Numbered from the stretch's first letter, positions 38,041 through 46,927 are shown. The stretch: 64,000 nucleotides of DNA from Jiangella mangrovi (GCF_014204975.1 NZ_JACHMM010000001.1:4340001-4404000); one strand, 5' to 3'. Notes: generated by a model not told the origin, from the letters alone. Program-made: numbers and translations.

Positions 38041-38054
38041 GTGATAGCTATCAC
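38041..38054. promoter_or_regulatory. MarR operator candidate, perfect 14-base palindrome
   Basis: GTGATAGCTATCAC is perfectly symmetrical and lies 36 bases before the marR GTG; a TAGTAT hexamer (38078-38083) just upstream of the start could be the -10 of a nearly leaderless transcript, placing the palindrome over the -35 region. This is the expected arrangement for MarR self-repression. Confidence 0.65.
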
Positions 38055-38089
38055 ACCCGCAATGGTTGCAGGTGCGTTAGTATTCTCGG

Positions 38090-38554
38090 GTGCCCGCGTC
38101 CGAGGACGAGTTCGTCCGCTCCCTCGAGGCCTTCTTCCGTCAGGTGTCCTGCTCCAAGGCCGACTCCGACCTGCGCTCCATGGTCGAGCTCGACCTGTCG
38201 ATCTCGCAGTTCCGCTGCCTCATCACGCTGGGCCAGCACAGCGCCGCGCTGCCCATCAACGAGCTCGCCGACCTCCTCGACCTCACCCTGGCCACGGCCG
38301 GCCGCAACGTCGACCGTCTGGTCGCGCACGGCCTCGTCGAGCGCCGCGAGGACCCTCAGGACCGCCGCGTCCGGCTCGTCTCGCTCTCGGAGTCGGGACG
38401 GACGATCATGACCGAGATCGACGTCCACCGCCGCAACGCGCTGGTGACGTTCGCCCGCTCCCTCGATCCCTCGGACCGGGACCGGCTCTTCGCCGCACTC
38501 GCTCCGATCGTCGAACCATCCGCACCATCTCGCCTGGAGGAACAACTCTCATGA
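38090..38554 (+). CDS. MarR-family transcription regulator
   Basis: A 154-residue winged-helix repressor with a GTG start. The DNA-binding part contains LDLSISQFRCLITLGQHSAA, LPINELADLLDLTLATAGRN and VDRLVAHGLVERREDPQDRR with the wing Asp-Arg pair. It overlaps the DHA2 transporter gene by ATGA, so it very likely controls that pump and itself through the palindrome at 38041. A Cys in the N-terminal helix (QVSCSKAD) could sense oxidants, which is speculative. Confidence 0.92.
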   Translation: MPASEDEFVRSLEAFFRQVSCSKADSDLRSMVELDLSISQFRCLITLGQHSAALPINELADLLDLTLATAGRNVDRLVAHGLVERREDPQDRRVRLVSLSESGRTIMTEIDVHRRNALVTFARSLDPSDRDRLFAALAPIVEPSAPSRLEEQLS

Positions 38555-40113
38555 GTGCACCGGCCGGACCCCCCGCTACCGGGTCCGACGACAAGCTCGA
38601 CCGCGGCGTCCTGAAGGTCGCCGGTGTGGTGGTGCTCGGCGCCATCATGTCGATCCTCGACATCACCGTCGTCAGCATCGCGCTGCCGACCTTCCAGTCC
38701 GAGTTCAACACGACCGTCGCCACCGCCGCGTGGACCATGACGGCGTACACACTCGCGCTGGCCGCGGTCATTCCGATCAGCGGCTGGGCGGCGGACCGGT
38801 TCGGCACCAAGCGGCTCTACCTGACCTCGCTGGTCCTGTTCACGCTCGGCTCGGTGCTGTGCGCCATGGCCTGGGACATCGGCCCGCTCATCGGCGCCCG
38901 GGTGCTGCAGGGCCTGGGTGGCGGCATGCTGATGCCGCTGGGCATGACCATCATGACCCGCGCCGCCGGCCCGGACCGCGTCGGCCGCGTCATGGCCGTG
39001 CTGGGCATCCCGATGCTGCTGGGCCCGATCGGCGGCCCGATCCTGGGCGGCTGGCTGATCGAGGCGTACTCGTGGCACTACATCTTCCTGATCAACCTGC
39101 CCATCGGCATCATCGGCTTCGTCGCGGCGTGGCGCGTGCTGCCGAAGGACCAGCCCCAGCCCTCTGAGAGCTTCGACTTCGTCGGCATGGCACTGCTCTC
39201 CCCCGGCCTGGCGGCGTTCCTCTACGGCGTCTCGTCCATCCCCGAGCACGGCACCGTCAACAACGCCGAGGTCCTGGTCCCGGCGCTCATCGGCCTGGCC
39301 CTCGTCGTGGCGTTCGTCTTCCACGCCCTGCGCAAGAGCCACCCGCTGATCGACCTGCGGCTGTTCCTCAACCGGCACCTCACCATCGCCGTGGTGACGA
39401 TGTCGCTGTTCATCGTCGCGTTCATGGGCGCCGGCCTGCTGTTCCCGAGCTACTTCGTGCAGGTCCGCGGCGAGACCACGCTGGCGGCCGGGCTGCTGAT
39501 CGCGCCGCAGGGTCTCGGCGCCATGGTGACCATGCCCATCGCCGGCCGGCTCACCGACAAGACCGGCCCCGGCAAGCTGGTGCTCGGCGGCATCGTGCTC
39601 ATCGCCCTCGGCATGAGCACGTTCACCCAGCTCGAGGCCGACACGTCGTACTGGCTGCTGCTGAGCTCGCTGTTCGTCATGGGCCTCGGCATGGGCATGA
39701 CGATGATGCCGATCATGTCGGCTGCGCTGGCCAGCCTCACGCACGGCGAGGTGGCCCGCGGCTCTACGCTGATGAACATCGTCCAGCAGACCGGCGGTTC
39801 GATCGGCACCGCCGTCATGTCGGTCATCCTGACCCAGAACATCCTCAACAACGAGTCCGCCGCCATGTACTTCGGTGCCGTCAACACCCAGACCGTCGAC
39901 CAGCTGCCGGCCGAGGCCGTGTCGGCCGGCCAGTCGGCCATGGCGGGCGCGTTCGGCGACACCTACCTCGTGGCGATCGTGCTCGTGGTGCTCTGCCTCA
40001 TCCCGGCGTTCTTCCTGCCGCGGAGCAAGCAGGAGCTGCGCCACGACCCGCGCGAGGACGAGGGCGAGGGTGAGGGCGACGCCAGCCAGGCGCCGCCGGT
40101 CATGCTGCACTGA
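38551..40113 (+). CDS. MFS drug efflux transporter, DHA2 (EmrB/QacA) family
   Basis: A 520-residue, 14-helix proton-driven exporter. ATG 38551 has GGAGGAAC upstream and overlaps the marR stop. Motif D1 in helix 1 reads LDITVVSIALPTFQ, the motif A loop is GWAADRFGTKRLYL, motif C lies in GIPMLLGPIGGPILGGWL, and the C-terminal tail is acidic (EDEGEGEGD). Substrates of this family include dyes, disinfectants and antibiotics; the pairing with MarR suggests induced efflux. Confidence 0.93.
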   Translation: MSAPAGPPATGSDDKLDRGVLKVAGVVVLGAIMSILDITVVSIALPTFQSEFNTTVATAAWTMTAYTLALAAVIPISGWAADRFGTKRLYLTSLVLFTLGSVLCAMAWDIGPLIGARVLQGLGGGMLMPLGMTIMTRAAGPDRVGRVMAVLGIPMLLGPIGGPILGGWLIEAYSWHYIFLINLPIGIIGFVAAWRVLPKDQPQPSESFDFVGMALLSPGLAAFLYGVSSIPEHGTVNNAEVLVPALIGLALVVAFVFHALRKSHPLIDLRLFLNRHLTIAVVTMSLFIVAFMGAGLLFPSYFVQVRGETTLAAGLLIAPQGLGAMVTMPIAGRLTDKTGPGKLVLGGIVLIALGMSTFTQLEADTSYWLLLSSLFVMGLGMGMTMMPIMSAALASLTHGEVARGSTLMNIVQQTGGSIGTAVMSVILTQNILNNESAAMYFGAVNTQTVDQLPAEAVSAGQSAMAGAFGDTYLVAIVLVVLCLIPAFFLPRSKQELRHDPREDEGEGEGDASQAPPVMLH

Positions 40114-40133
40114 CCCGGTTCTCCGGGTTTCGA

Positions 40134-40184
40134 CGGGGAGGGCCCCGGTTGGCATCGCGCCGGCCGGGGCCCTCCCCGTTTCTC
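40134..40184. terminator. Strong hairpin between convergent genes
   Basis: CGGGGAGGGCCCCGG (40134-40148) is perfectly complementary to CCGGGGCCCTCCCCG (40164-40178), a 15-base stem with a 15-base loop, followed by TTTCTCGTCT. It lies 21 bases after the efflux gene stop and 26 before the end of the convergent reductase gene. Confidence 0.88.
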
Positions 40185-40209
40185 GTCTGCCCCACCGCTC
40201 CCCACCCGG

Positions 40210-40803
40210 TCAGCGGCGGACGCGGTAGCGCAGGTGGGTGACGCGCGAGCCCTGGACGACCTCGGGGTCCTCCAGCACGACCTGGGAGTCGAGGTTGTCG
40301 AAGTAGCGGATCCCGTCGCCGAGCAGCACCGGGACCAGGTCGATGCGGACCTCGTCGAGCCAGCCGGCGTTGAGGCACTGCTGCGCGAGGTTGGGCCCGG
40401 CCACGCCGATGTCGCCGTCGTCGCCGGCCACCTCGCGGGCCAGGCGCATCGCCGTCTCGAGGTCACCGACGAAGGTGAACGGGGCGTCCGGGATCGGCGG
40501 CCAGTCCGCGGGCGGCGGGCGGTGCGTGACGACGAAGGTCGGCGCGTCGTTCGGCGGGCGGCCGCCCCAACCGTGGGCGAAGTCGAACAGCGCCCGGCCG
40601 GTGACGAACGCGCCCTCCGACGTCGCCGTCCGGTTCCAGTAGTCGGCGCTGGCCCGGGTCATGTGGAACGTGATCGGGTACCCGGGCGGCCGCACCTCGA
40701 CGTCGCCGTTGGTGTACCAGTCGAAGAGCGGGCCGACGCTGCCGTCGGGCGCCGCGATGAAGCCGTCCAGTGAGGTCGAGAAGCTCGACAGCACGGTTCC
40801 CAT
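40210..40803 (-). CDS. RibD C-terminal/dihydrofolate-reductase-like protein
   Basis: A 197-residue reductase-fold protein. ATG 40803 is eight bases from AAGGA; a GTG two codons upstream is too close to it. Family features: VLSSFSTSLDGFIAAPDGSV at the N-terminus, then GAFVTGRALFDFAHGW, DIGVAGPNLAQQCLNAGWLD and VRIDLVPVLLGDGIRYFD. The fold binds NADPH (or F420 in actinobacteria). Substrate unknown. A second, divergent member is encoded at 41371 on the same strand, with a PhnB-like gene between them on the other strand. Confidence 0.88.
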   Translation of the reverse strand: MGTVLSSFSTSLDGFIAAPDGSVGPLFDWYTNGDVEVRPPGYPITFHMTRASADYWNRTATSEGAFVTGRALFDFAHGWGGRPPNDAPTFVVTHRPPPADWPPIPDAPFTFVGDLETAMRLAREVAGDDGDIGVAGPNLAQQCLNAGWLDEVRIDLVPVLLGDGIRYFDNLDSQVVLEDPEVVQGSRVTHLRYRVRR

Positions 40804-40931
40804 GGTCACGGTCCTTCCCTGCGCTGAATGTTCACTCGGTCTTCCCGCTCGCCCGGACGTTGCGGGTCTACTGTCGACGTGGCACGGATCGCGTTCCGCG
40901 GATCCGCCGGTTCGACGAGGAGGTCGGTCCC

Positions 40932-41351
40932 ATGAGCACGCGCCTCAATCCCTACATCGGGTTCCGCGACAACGCCCGGCAGGCGCTGGAGTTCTACCAG
41001 ACGGTCTTCGGCGGCGACCTCCAGCTCAGCACGTTCGCCGACTTCGGCGCCAGCGAGGACCCGGCCGAGGCCGGCAAGATCATGCACGGCCAGCTGAACA
41101 CCTCGAACGACCTCGTCCTCATGGCCGCCGACACCCCGGACTCCATGGAGCTGACGGCGGGCAGCAGCATCTCCATCTCGCTGAGCGGCCCCGACGAGGA
41201 CGAGCTGCGCGGGTACTGGGACAAGCTGGCGGGCAGCGGCCAGGCCACCATGCCGCTCGAGAAGGCGCCGTGGGGCGACACCTTCGGCATGTGCGTCGAC
41301 GGGTTCGGCGTCACCTGGATGGTCAACATCCTGGGCTCCCAGCAGCAGTAG
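40932..41351 (+). CDS. VOC superfamily protein, PhnB/3-demethylubiquinone-like type
   Basis: A 139-residue protein from ATG 40932 with GAGGAGG ten bases upstream. It starts MSTRLNPYIGFRDNARQALE with FYQTVFGGDLQLSTFADFG, has ADTPDSMELTAGSSISISL and closes with MPLEKAPWGDTFGMCVDGFG and VTWMVN, the layout of YxaL/PhnB-like proteins. The W-G-D-x-F-G-x-C segment is typical. These small proteins lack a clear assigned reaction. It stands between two reductase-like genes. Confidence 0.87.
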   Translation: MSTRLNPYIGFRDNARQALEFYQTVFGGDLQLSTFADFGASEDPAEAGKIMHGQLNTSNDLVLMAADTPDSMELTAGSSISISLSGPDEDELRGYWDKLAGSGQATMPLEKAPWGDTFGMCVDGFGVTWMVNILGSQQQ

Positions 41352-41370
41352 TCGCCCGACGGCGTCCGCG

Positions 41371-41985
41371 TCAGCGGGCGACGCGGTAGCGCAGGTGCGT
41401 CACGCCGGGGGCGTCGACGACGCGGACCAGCTCGAGGTCGCGTGGCGCCCCCAGCTCGCCGAAGAGCGACCGGCCGCCGCCCAGCAGCACCGGCACCTGG
41501 TGGATCTGCAGCTCGTCCAGGACCCCCGCGGCCAGGGCGAGCTGCGCCGTCGTCGCGCCGTGGACCATGACGTCGCGCCCGTCGGCCGCGTCCTTGGCGC
41601 GGGCCATGGCCACCTCGATGCCGTCGGTCACGTAGGCGACGTTCGGGCCGCGGACGGCGTCGGGGCCCGGCGCGCTGCGGGTGAAGACGACGATGGGGAC
41701 GCCGTCGTGGTGGTCGCCGCCCCAGCCGCCGGCCGCCTCGAAGGTGCGCCGCCCCGTCAGCACCGCACCGGTGGCGAGGATCTCGTCGAAGACCGGCAGA
41801 CTGGCCGGCGCGACACGGAAGTCGGGCAGCCCGCCACCCCCGCGCGCCGGCGCGTCGTCGCCGCCGGAGAACAGCCACTCGTGCAGCCGCTCGCCGCCGG
41901 TGCCGAGGCCGTTCTCCGGGCCGTCGTCGGGGCCGGTGATGAAGCCGTCGAGAGACATGGACATGTAGAGCACGGAACGGGACAT
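41371..41985 (-). CDS. RibD C-terminal/dihydrofolate-reductase-like protein
   Basis: A 204-residue protein. ATG 41985 has GAAGGA eight bases before it; the longer frame adds unrelated residues. It opens VLYMSMSLDGFITGPDDGPE and continues GAVLTGRRTFEAAGGWGGDH, VMVHGATTAQLALAAGVLDE and IHQVPVLLGGGRSLFGELG. The reductase fold is complete, with the NADPH glycine loop. About 20 bases separate it from the convergent PhnB-like gene. Confidence 0.88.
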   Translation of the reverse strand: MSRSVLYMSMSLDGFITGPDDGPENGLGTGGERLHEWLFSGGDDAPARGGGGLPDFRVAPASLPVFDEILATGAVLTGRRTFEAAGGWGGDHHDGVPIVVFTRSAPGPDAVRGPNVAYVTDGIEVAMARAKDAADGRDVMVHGATTAQLALAAGVLDELQIHQVPVLLGGGRSLFGELGAPRDLELVRVVDAPGVTHLRYRVAR

Positions 41986-42102
41986 CAGCCGGTCCTTCCC
42001 CCATCGTTGGTCGGGTCTCTGTCCGTACCGACCGCCTGCGTGCCCGGAACTCATCGTCGCACGGCGGCCCACGCGACTGCGCATGCCTCGCGACAAGGCG
42101 GG

Positions 42103-42115
42103 GTAAGCGCTTTAC
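42103..42115. promoter_or_regulatory. LacI/GalR-like operator candidate
   Basis: GTAAGCGCTTTAC lies directly against the ATG at 42116 and has the AAGCGCTT centre with the CpG dyad typical of LacI-family operators. No lacI gene is in the window, and its position over the start codon would block initiation or translation. Confidence 0.4.
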
Positions 42116-43537
42116 ATGGACCCTCGCGTCTCTGTCGCCGACCGGCTCCGTTCCACCCACCTGCCGCCGCCGGGGGTCCAGCCGCTCCCCGAGCCGCCGT
42201 CGTCGACGTCGCGCATCGTGGGGCCGGGCATCATCGCAGCGGGCGTCGGGCTCGCGTCGGGCGAGTTCATCCTGTACCCGTACATCGCCAGCCAGGTCGG
42301 CCTGGTCTTCGTGTGGGCGGCGCTGGTCGGGTTGGTCACGCAGTACTTCCTCAACATGGAGATCGAGCGGTACACGCTCGCGACCGGCGAGACGGCGCTG
42401 ACGGGGTTCAGCCGCTTCTGGCGGCACTGGGGCCTGGTGTTCGCGATCCTCACGTACTCCGCGAACCTGTGGCCGGGCTGGGCGACCAGCTCGGCGACGC
42501 TGGTGACGTACCTCTGGGGCGGCAACGCGACGTGGATCGCCGTCGGCATGCTGGTCTCGATCGGCCTGATCCTCTCACTGGCGCCCGTCGTCTACACCGC
42601 GCTCGAGCGGATCCAGATGGTCAAGGTCGCGGCCGTCCTGCTGCTCATCGTGGTCGGAGGCGTGTTCGCCGTCACGGCCGAGGCCTGGCGCGACACCGCC
42701 GACATCGTCGCGTCGCCAGAGCTGCCGTACGAGGAGCTCGGGTTCGCGGTGCTGCTGGGCGCGCTGGCGTTCGCCGGGGCGGGCGGCGGGCAGAACCTGT
42801 GCCAGAGCAACTGGATCCGCGACAAGGGCTTCGGCATGGGCGCCTACGTCCCGCGCATCGAGAGCCCCGTGACCGGCGAGCCCGAGGCCGCGCCCGGCGC
42901 CGGTTACGTCTTCGAGCCGACGCCGGACAACCTCGACCGCTGGCGGCGGTGGTGGCGCTTCGCCAACATCGAGCAGCTGACGACGTTCGTGCTCATCACG
43001 TTCGTGTCGATCACGTTCATGTCGCTGCTGTCGTACTCGACGGTGTTCGGCCTGCCCGGTCTGCCCGACGACATCGGCTTCCTGCAGGTGCAGGGTGAGC
43101 AGCTCAAGGACGCCGTCGGCGACTGGTTCGGCGCGTTCTTCTGGTTCATCGGCGCACTGTCGCTGTACGCGGCGGCGCTGGGGATCGTCGACTACACCAG
43201 CCGCCTCGCCGCCGACGTGCTGAAGACGTCGTACGTGAAGCAGGCCAAGGAGAGCCACCTGTACTTCGGGCTGGTGTGGGGCCTGGTCGCCATCGGGATC
43301 GTCGTCCTGGCCGTCGGGTTCGACCAGCCGCTGGTGCTGGTGGTCATCGCCGCGTGCGTCGGCGGTTTCATGATGTTCCTCTACAGCGGCCTGCTGATCC
43401 TGCTGAACAAGCGGTCCCTGGCGCCGGCCATCCAGCCCTCGAAGGGCCGCGTCGCCGCGCTGGTGTGGGCGTTCCTGCTGTTCGGCGTGCTGTCGGCGCT
43501 GACGATCTGGCAGCAGGGAGGCGAGCTGTTCGGCTGA
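42116..43537 (+). CDS. Nramp-fold transporter lacking canonical metal-site motifs
   Basis: A 473-residue membrane protein with about 11 helices in the SLC11/Nramp fold. The first helix begins IVGPGIIAAGVGLASGEFIL, where true Mn/Fe transporters have the DPGN metal motif; the sixth-helix M-P-H motif is likewise replaced in GAGGGQNLCQSNW. A long loop (PRIESPVTGEPEAAPGAG) follows. It is therefore probably a transporter of something other than Mn/Fe, or uses a different metal site, as known for Nramp-related Mg or Al transporters. The start ATG lacks a good ribosome site. Confidence 0.82.
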   Translation: MDPRVSVADRLRSTHLPPPGVQPLPEPPSSTSRIVGPGIIAAGVGLASGEFILYPYIASQVGLVFVWAALVGLVTQYFLNMEIERYTLATGETALTGFSRFWRHWGLVFAILTYSANLWPGWATSSATLVTYLWGGNATWIAVGMLVSIGLILSLAPVVYTALERIQMVKVAAVLLLIVVGGVFAVTAEAWRDTADIVASPELPYEELGFAVLLGALAFAGAGGGQNLCQSNWIRDKGFGMGAYVPRIESPVTGEPEAAPGAGYVFEPTPDNLDRWRRWWRFANIEQLTTFVLITFVSITFMSLLSYSTVFGLPGLPDDIGFLQVQGEQLKDAVGDWFGAFFWFIGALSLYAAALGIVDYTSRLAADVLKTSYVKQAKESHLYFGLVWGLVAIGIVVLAVGFDQPLVLVVIAACVGGFMMFLYSGLLILLNKRSLAPAIQPSKGRVAALVWAFLLFGVLSALTIWQQGGELFG

Positions 43538-43576
43538 CCCGGCGTCATACTGAGCTGACGAGCCGCTGGAGGTCAC

Positions 43577-45055
43577 ATGGGCGAGGACGTCGGCCGGCAG
43601 GAGTTCACCCGGGCGGACCGGACGAAGTACCGCACCAAGGTCCGCCGGTGCCTCGACGCGTTCGAGCGCATGCTGCGCGAGGCGCAGTTCGAGTTCGACC
43701 GCCCCATGACGGGTCTGGAGATCGAGCTCAACCTCGTCGACGGCGCCAACGACCCCGCGCTGCGCAACGCCGAGGCGCTCGCCGCCATCGCCGATCCCGC
43801 GTTCCAGACCGAGCTCGGCCAGTGGAACCTCGAGATCAACCTCGCCCCGCGTGAGCTCGACGGCGCCGGTGTGGCGGCGTTCGAGCAGGACGTGCGCGCC
43901 AGCCTGAACGCCGCGGAACAGAAGGCGTCCGCCGTCGGCGCCCATCTCGCCATGATCGGGATCCTGCCGACGCTGCGGCTGGAGCACATGACCGGGCACG
44001 CGCTATCGGTGAACCCCCGCTACGAGCTGCTCAACGACCAGATCCTGGCCGCGCGCGGCGAGGACCTGCACCTGTCCATCACCGGCACCGAGCGGCTGCG
44101 CGTCTCGTGCGACACCATCGTCCCCGAGGCCGCCTGCACGAGCACCCAGTTCCACCTGCAGGTCAGCCCCGAGCAGTTCCCCGCCATGTGGAACGCCGCC
44201 CAGGCCATCGCCGGCGTGCAGATCGCCGTCGGCGCCAACTCGCCGTTCCTGCTCGGCAAGCAGCTCTGGGCCGAGACCCGCATCGCGCTGTTCGAGCAGG
44301 CCACCGACACCCGCAGCGAGGAGCTCAAGGCGCAGGGCGTGCGGCCGCGGGTCTGGTTCGGCGAGCGGTGGATCACCTCGATCTTCGACCTGTTCGAGGA
44401 GAACGTGCGCTACTTCCCCGCGCTGCTGCCGATCGTGTCCGACGAGGACCCCGTCGAGGTCCTCGACCGCGGCGACACCCCCGAGCTGGCCGAGCTGCGG
44501 CTGCACAACGGCACCATCTACCGCTGGAACCGGCCGGTCTACGACGTCGTCCGCGGCCGGGCCCACCTGCGGGTCGAGAACCGCGTCCTCCCGGCCGGGC
44601 CGACCGTCGCCGACACCCTGGCCAACGGCGCGTTCTACTACGGGCTGGTGCGCACGCTGGCCGAGGAGGACCGGCCGGTGTGGACGCAGATGTCGTTCAG
44701 CGCCGCCGAGGAGAACTTCCACGCCTGCGCCCGCGACGGCATCGACGCCCAGGTGTACTGGCCGGGGCTGGGCCACGTGCCGGTGGCCGAGCTGGTCCTG
44801 CGCCGGCTGCTGCCGCTCGCCTACGAGGGCCTGCGCCGCTGGAACGTCGACACCGCCGAGCAGGAGCGGCTGCTCGGCATCATCGAGCAGCGCTGCACGC
44901 AGCGGCGGACGGGGTCGACCTGGCAGGTCGAGGCGTTCCGCAAACGGTTCGAGGCGACGTCGGCCGAGCGCCACGACGCGCTGCGCGGCATGCTCGGCTC
45001 CTACGTCGAGCACATGCACACCAACGACCCCGTCCACACCTGGGCCGTCGACTGA
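43577..45055 (+). CDS. Glutamate-cysteine ligase family (GCS2-type carboxylate-amine ligase)
   Basis: A 492-residue ATP-grasp-like ligase. ATG 43577 has GGAGG five bases upstream. MTGLEIELNLVDGAND (about residues 43-58) is the glutamate/ATP-binding strand; GQWNLEINLAPRELDG, SVNPRYELLNDQI, ACTSTQFHLQVSP, and AHLRVENRVLPAGPTVADT are the further GCS2 blocks. Actinobacteria of this type use mycothiol rather than glutathione, so this probably joins glutamate or another acid to an amine in a different pathway. It is monocistronic, 39 bases after the Nramp-like gene. Confidence 0.85.
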   Translation: MGEDVGRQEFTRADRTKYRTKVRRCLDAFERMLREAQFEFDRPMTGLEIELNLVDGANDPALRNAEALAAIADPAFQTELGQWNLEINLAPRELDGAGVAAFEQDVRASLNAAEQKASAVGAHLAMIGILPTLRLEHMTGHALSVNPRYELLNDQILAARGEDLHLSITGTERLRVSCDTIVPEAACTSTQFHLQVSPEQFPAMWNAAQAIAGVQIAVGANSPFLLGKQLWAETRIALFEQATDTRSEELKAQGVRPRVWFGERWITSIFDLFEENVRYFPALLPIVSDEDPVEVLDRGDTPELAELRLHNGTIYRWNRPVYDVVRGRAHLRVENRVLPAGPTVADTLANGAFYYGLVRTLAEEDRPVWTQMSFSAAEENFHACARDGIDAQVYWPGLGHVPVAELVLRRLLPLAYEGLRRWNVDTAEQERLLGIIEQRCTQRRTGSTWQVEAFRKRFEATSAERHDALRGMLGSYVEHMHTNDPVHTWAVD

Positions 45056-45151
45056 CGGCGGCCGTTCCCTGCTCGTTCATCGACGATTCAACGACCACGT
45101 CAAAACTAAGCGGGTTAGTACTGCCTTTCTTAGTAGAGACGAGGGTCATCC

Positions 45152-46663
45152 ATGGGCGAGCGGGTCGAGGAGCCGGACCAGGGTCTGTCGCGGCGCCAGC
45201 TGATGAGGTACGCCGGTGTCGGCGCGACGCTCGCGGCGGCGACGACGGTGGCCGGCGGGAGCGCCGCGTGGGCACACGAGGACGACGACCGCGGCAACGG
45301 GCAGCCGTCCGGCCCGTCCGGCGGGTCCAAGGGCCGCGCCTGGCGGGCCGGCGACCACCACATCCACTCCGAGTACAGCGGTGAGTTCGACACGTCGGTG
45401 AACCCGCCGGTCTTCCACAAGGGCGCCGACGCGGTCTACCCGATCGTCACCAACGCGATCATGGCCAAGAACTTCGGGCTGACCTGGGCGATGTGCACGG
45501 ACCACGGCGGTCCGACGCACTCGAAGGTCAACCTCGAGCAGGCCTACCCCGACCTGCTGCTGTCGCGCCGGCTGGTGCCGGACGTGCTGCAGTTCTGGGG
45601 CATGGAGTTCGACGCACCGGCCATGGACCACCACACGCTGATGATCCCCCGGCACGACGACGAGGCGAAGATGCTCTACGAGCTCGAGCGCCGCTTCGCC
45701 AAGAACGACCCGTTCCCGACGGTGCCGCCGGACGCCAACAGCGAGGCGAAGATGATCGAGTTCCTCAAGGTGGCGAAGGGCCTGAACCCGAAGCCGCTGG
45801 TCATCGCGCACCACGCGGCCCGCTCGGCGACCGGCCTGGGCGTCTGGGGCCAGGACACCCCGCACGAGTTCCGCAACGGCAACAACGCCGCGCCGGACAT
45901 CTACGTCGGCTTCGAGGGCGCGCCGGGCCACCAGGCCGGTCCACTCAACGGCGGCGCCCGCGGCGGCTACGGCAACTACCCCACGCACGGCGGCTACGAC
46001 CAGATGACCGCGCGCGTCGGCGGCCTGTGGGACTCGCTGCTCGGCGAGGGCCGCAAGTGGTGGATCACCGCCACCTCCGACTCGCACGTCCACCACACCC
46101 GGGGCGGCTCGGACTTCTGGCCCGGCGAGTACAGCAAGACCTACGTGCACGCCAAGCAGGACTACACCGACATCATGGAGGGCATCCGCAGCGGCCGGAT
46201 GTTCGTCACGACGGGCGACCTCATCAGGTCGCTGGACCTGTCGGCCACCAGCCGGCGCAAGACGGTCACCGTCGGCGAGACCCTCACCCTCGACCGCCGC
46301 AGCCGCAACGACGTCGAGATCGAGATCCGCTTCCGCCCGCTCGACGGCAAGAACCACCACGGCGACCGGCCCGAGGTCAACCGCGTCGACCTCATCATCG
46401 GCCAGGTCACCGGCCCGGTCAGCGACCTCGACGCCGCCACCAACCCCACCACCCAGGTGGTCGGCCGCTTCGGCCCGGGCGACTGGCAGCGCCAAGGCGA
46501 CGAGTACGTCATCCGCCACACCGTCCGCGACGCCGACGCCAGCTTCTACGCCCGTGTCCGCGGCACCAGCACCGACGAGCTCGAGCCCGAGGCCGACGGC
46601 CTCGAGAACCCGTGGGACGACCTCTGGTTCTACTCGAACCCGGTCTTCGTCCGCATCCGCTGA
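45152..46663 (+). CDS. Tat-exported PHP-domain metal-dependent phosphoesterase-like protein
   Basis: A 503-residue secreted protein. The Tat signal is GLSRRQLMRYAGVGATLAAA with Arg14-Arg15. The PHP domain starts RAGDHHIHSEYSGEFD (metal His residues 69, 70 and 72) and continues WAMCTDHGGPTHSK, GMEFDAPAMDHHTLMI, IAHHAARSATG and ATSDSHVHH, giving the three-metal site. The C-terminal third is beta-rich. Function outside the cell is unknown; phosphoesters or phosphonates are the family's usual substrates. Bases 45105-45134 upstream contain ACTAAG and CTTAGT inverted words and two TTAGTA repeats that may mark a promoter. Confidence 0.85.
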   Translation: MGERVEEPDQGLSRRQLMRYAGVGATLAAATTVAGGSAAWAHEDDDRGNGQPSGPSGGSKGRAWRAGDHHIHSEYSGEFDTSVNPPVFHKGADAVYPIVTNAIMAKNFGLTWAMCTDHGGPTHSKVNLEQAYPDLLLSRRLVPDVLQFWGMEFDAPAMDHHTLMIPRHDDEAKMLYELERRFAKNDPFPTVPPDANSEAKMIEFLKVAKGLNPKPLVIAHHAARSATGLGVWGQDTPHEFRNGNNAAPDIYVGFEGAPGHQAGPLNGGARGGYGNYPTHGGYDQMTARVGGLWDSLLGEGRKWWITATSDSHVHHTRGGSDFWPGEYSKTYVHAKQDYTDIMEGIRSGRMFVTTGDLIRSLDLSATSRRKTVTVGETLTLDRRSRNDVEIEIRFRPLDGKNHHGDRPEVNRVDLIIGQVTGPVSDLDAATNPTTQVVGRFGPGDWQRQGDEYVIRHTVRDADASFYARVRGTSTDELEPEADGLENPWDDLWFYSNPVFVRIR

Positions 46664-46716
46664 GGGTTCGCATGCGCCCGGCGGGTCTTTGAGGTTCTGC
46701 GGGGGTGTGAGGTTGG

Positions 46717-46852
46717 CTCCCCGTCCCCCTGGTGCCCAGTCTCTTAGCCGCGCACGTGCGCCTCAAGCGGACCGACGGCGCTTCGCGCGAAGGGACCGCT
46801 TGACCCGCACACACCCGGCCAAGAACCTGGCACCTATCAGGGGGACGGGGAG
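46717..46852 (-). repeat. 136-base structured palindrome, copy A
   Basis: The ends CTCCCCGTCCCCCT and AGGGGGACGGGGAG are perfectly complementary. Inside, the arm TCAAGCGG pairs with CCGCTTGA around a short centre CTTCGCGCGAAG. Its reverse complement aligns over its whole length with the element at 47184-47319. It sits 53 bases after the PHP gene stop. Confidence 0.8.
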
Positions 46853-46927
46853 ACCCTGGACACGCCTCGCCCGTTCAGCGCCGGTCGGTTGCGGCTGTGG
46901 ACAGCGATGATCATCAAGGATCGCGTA

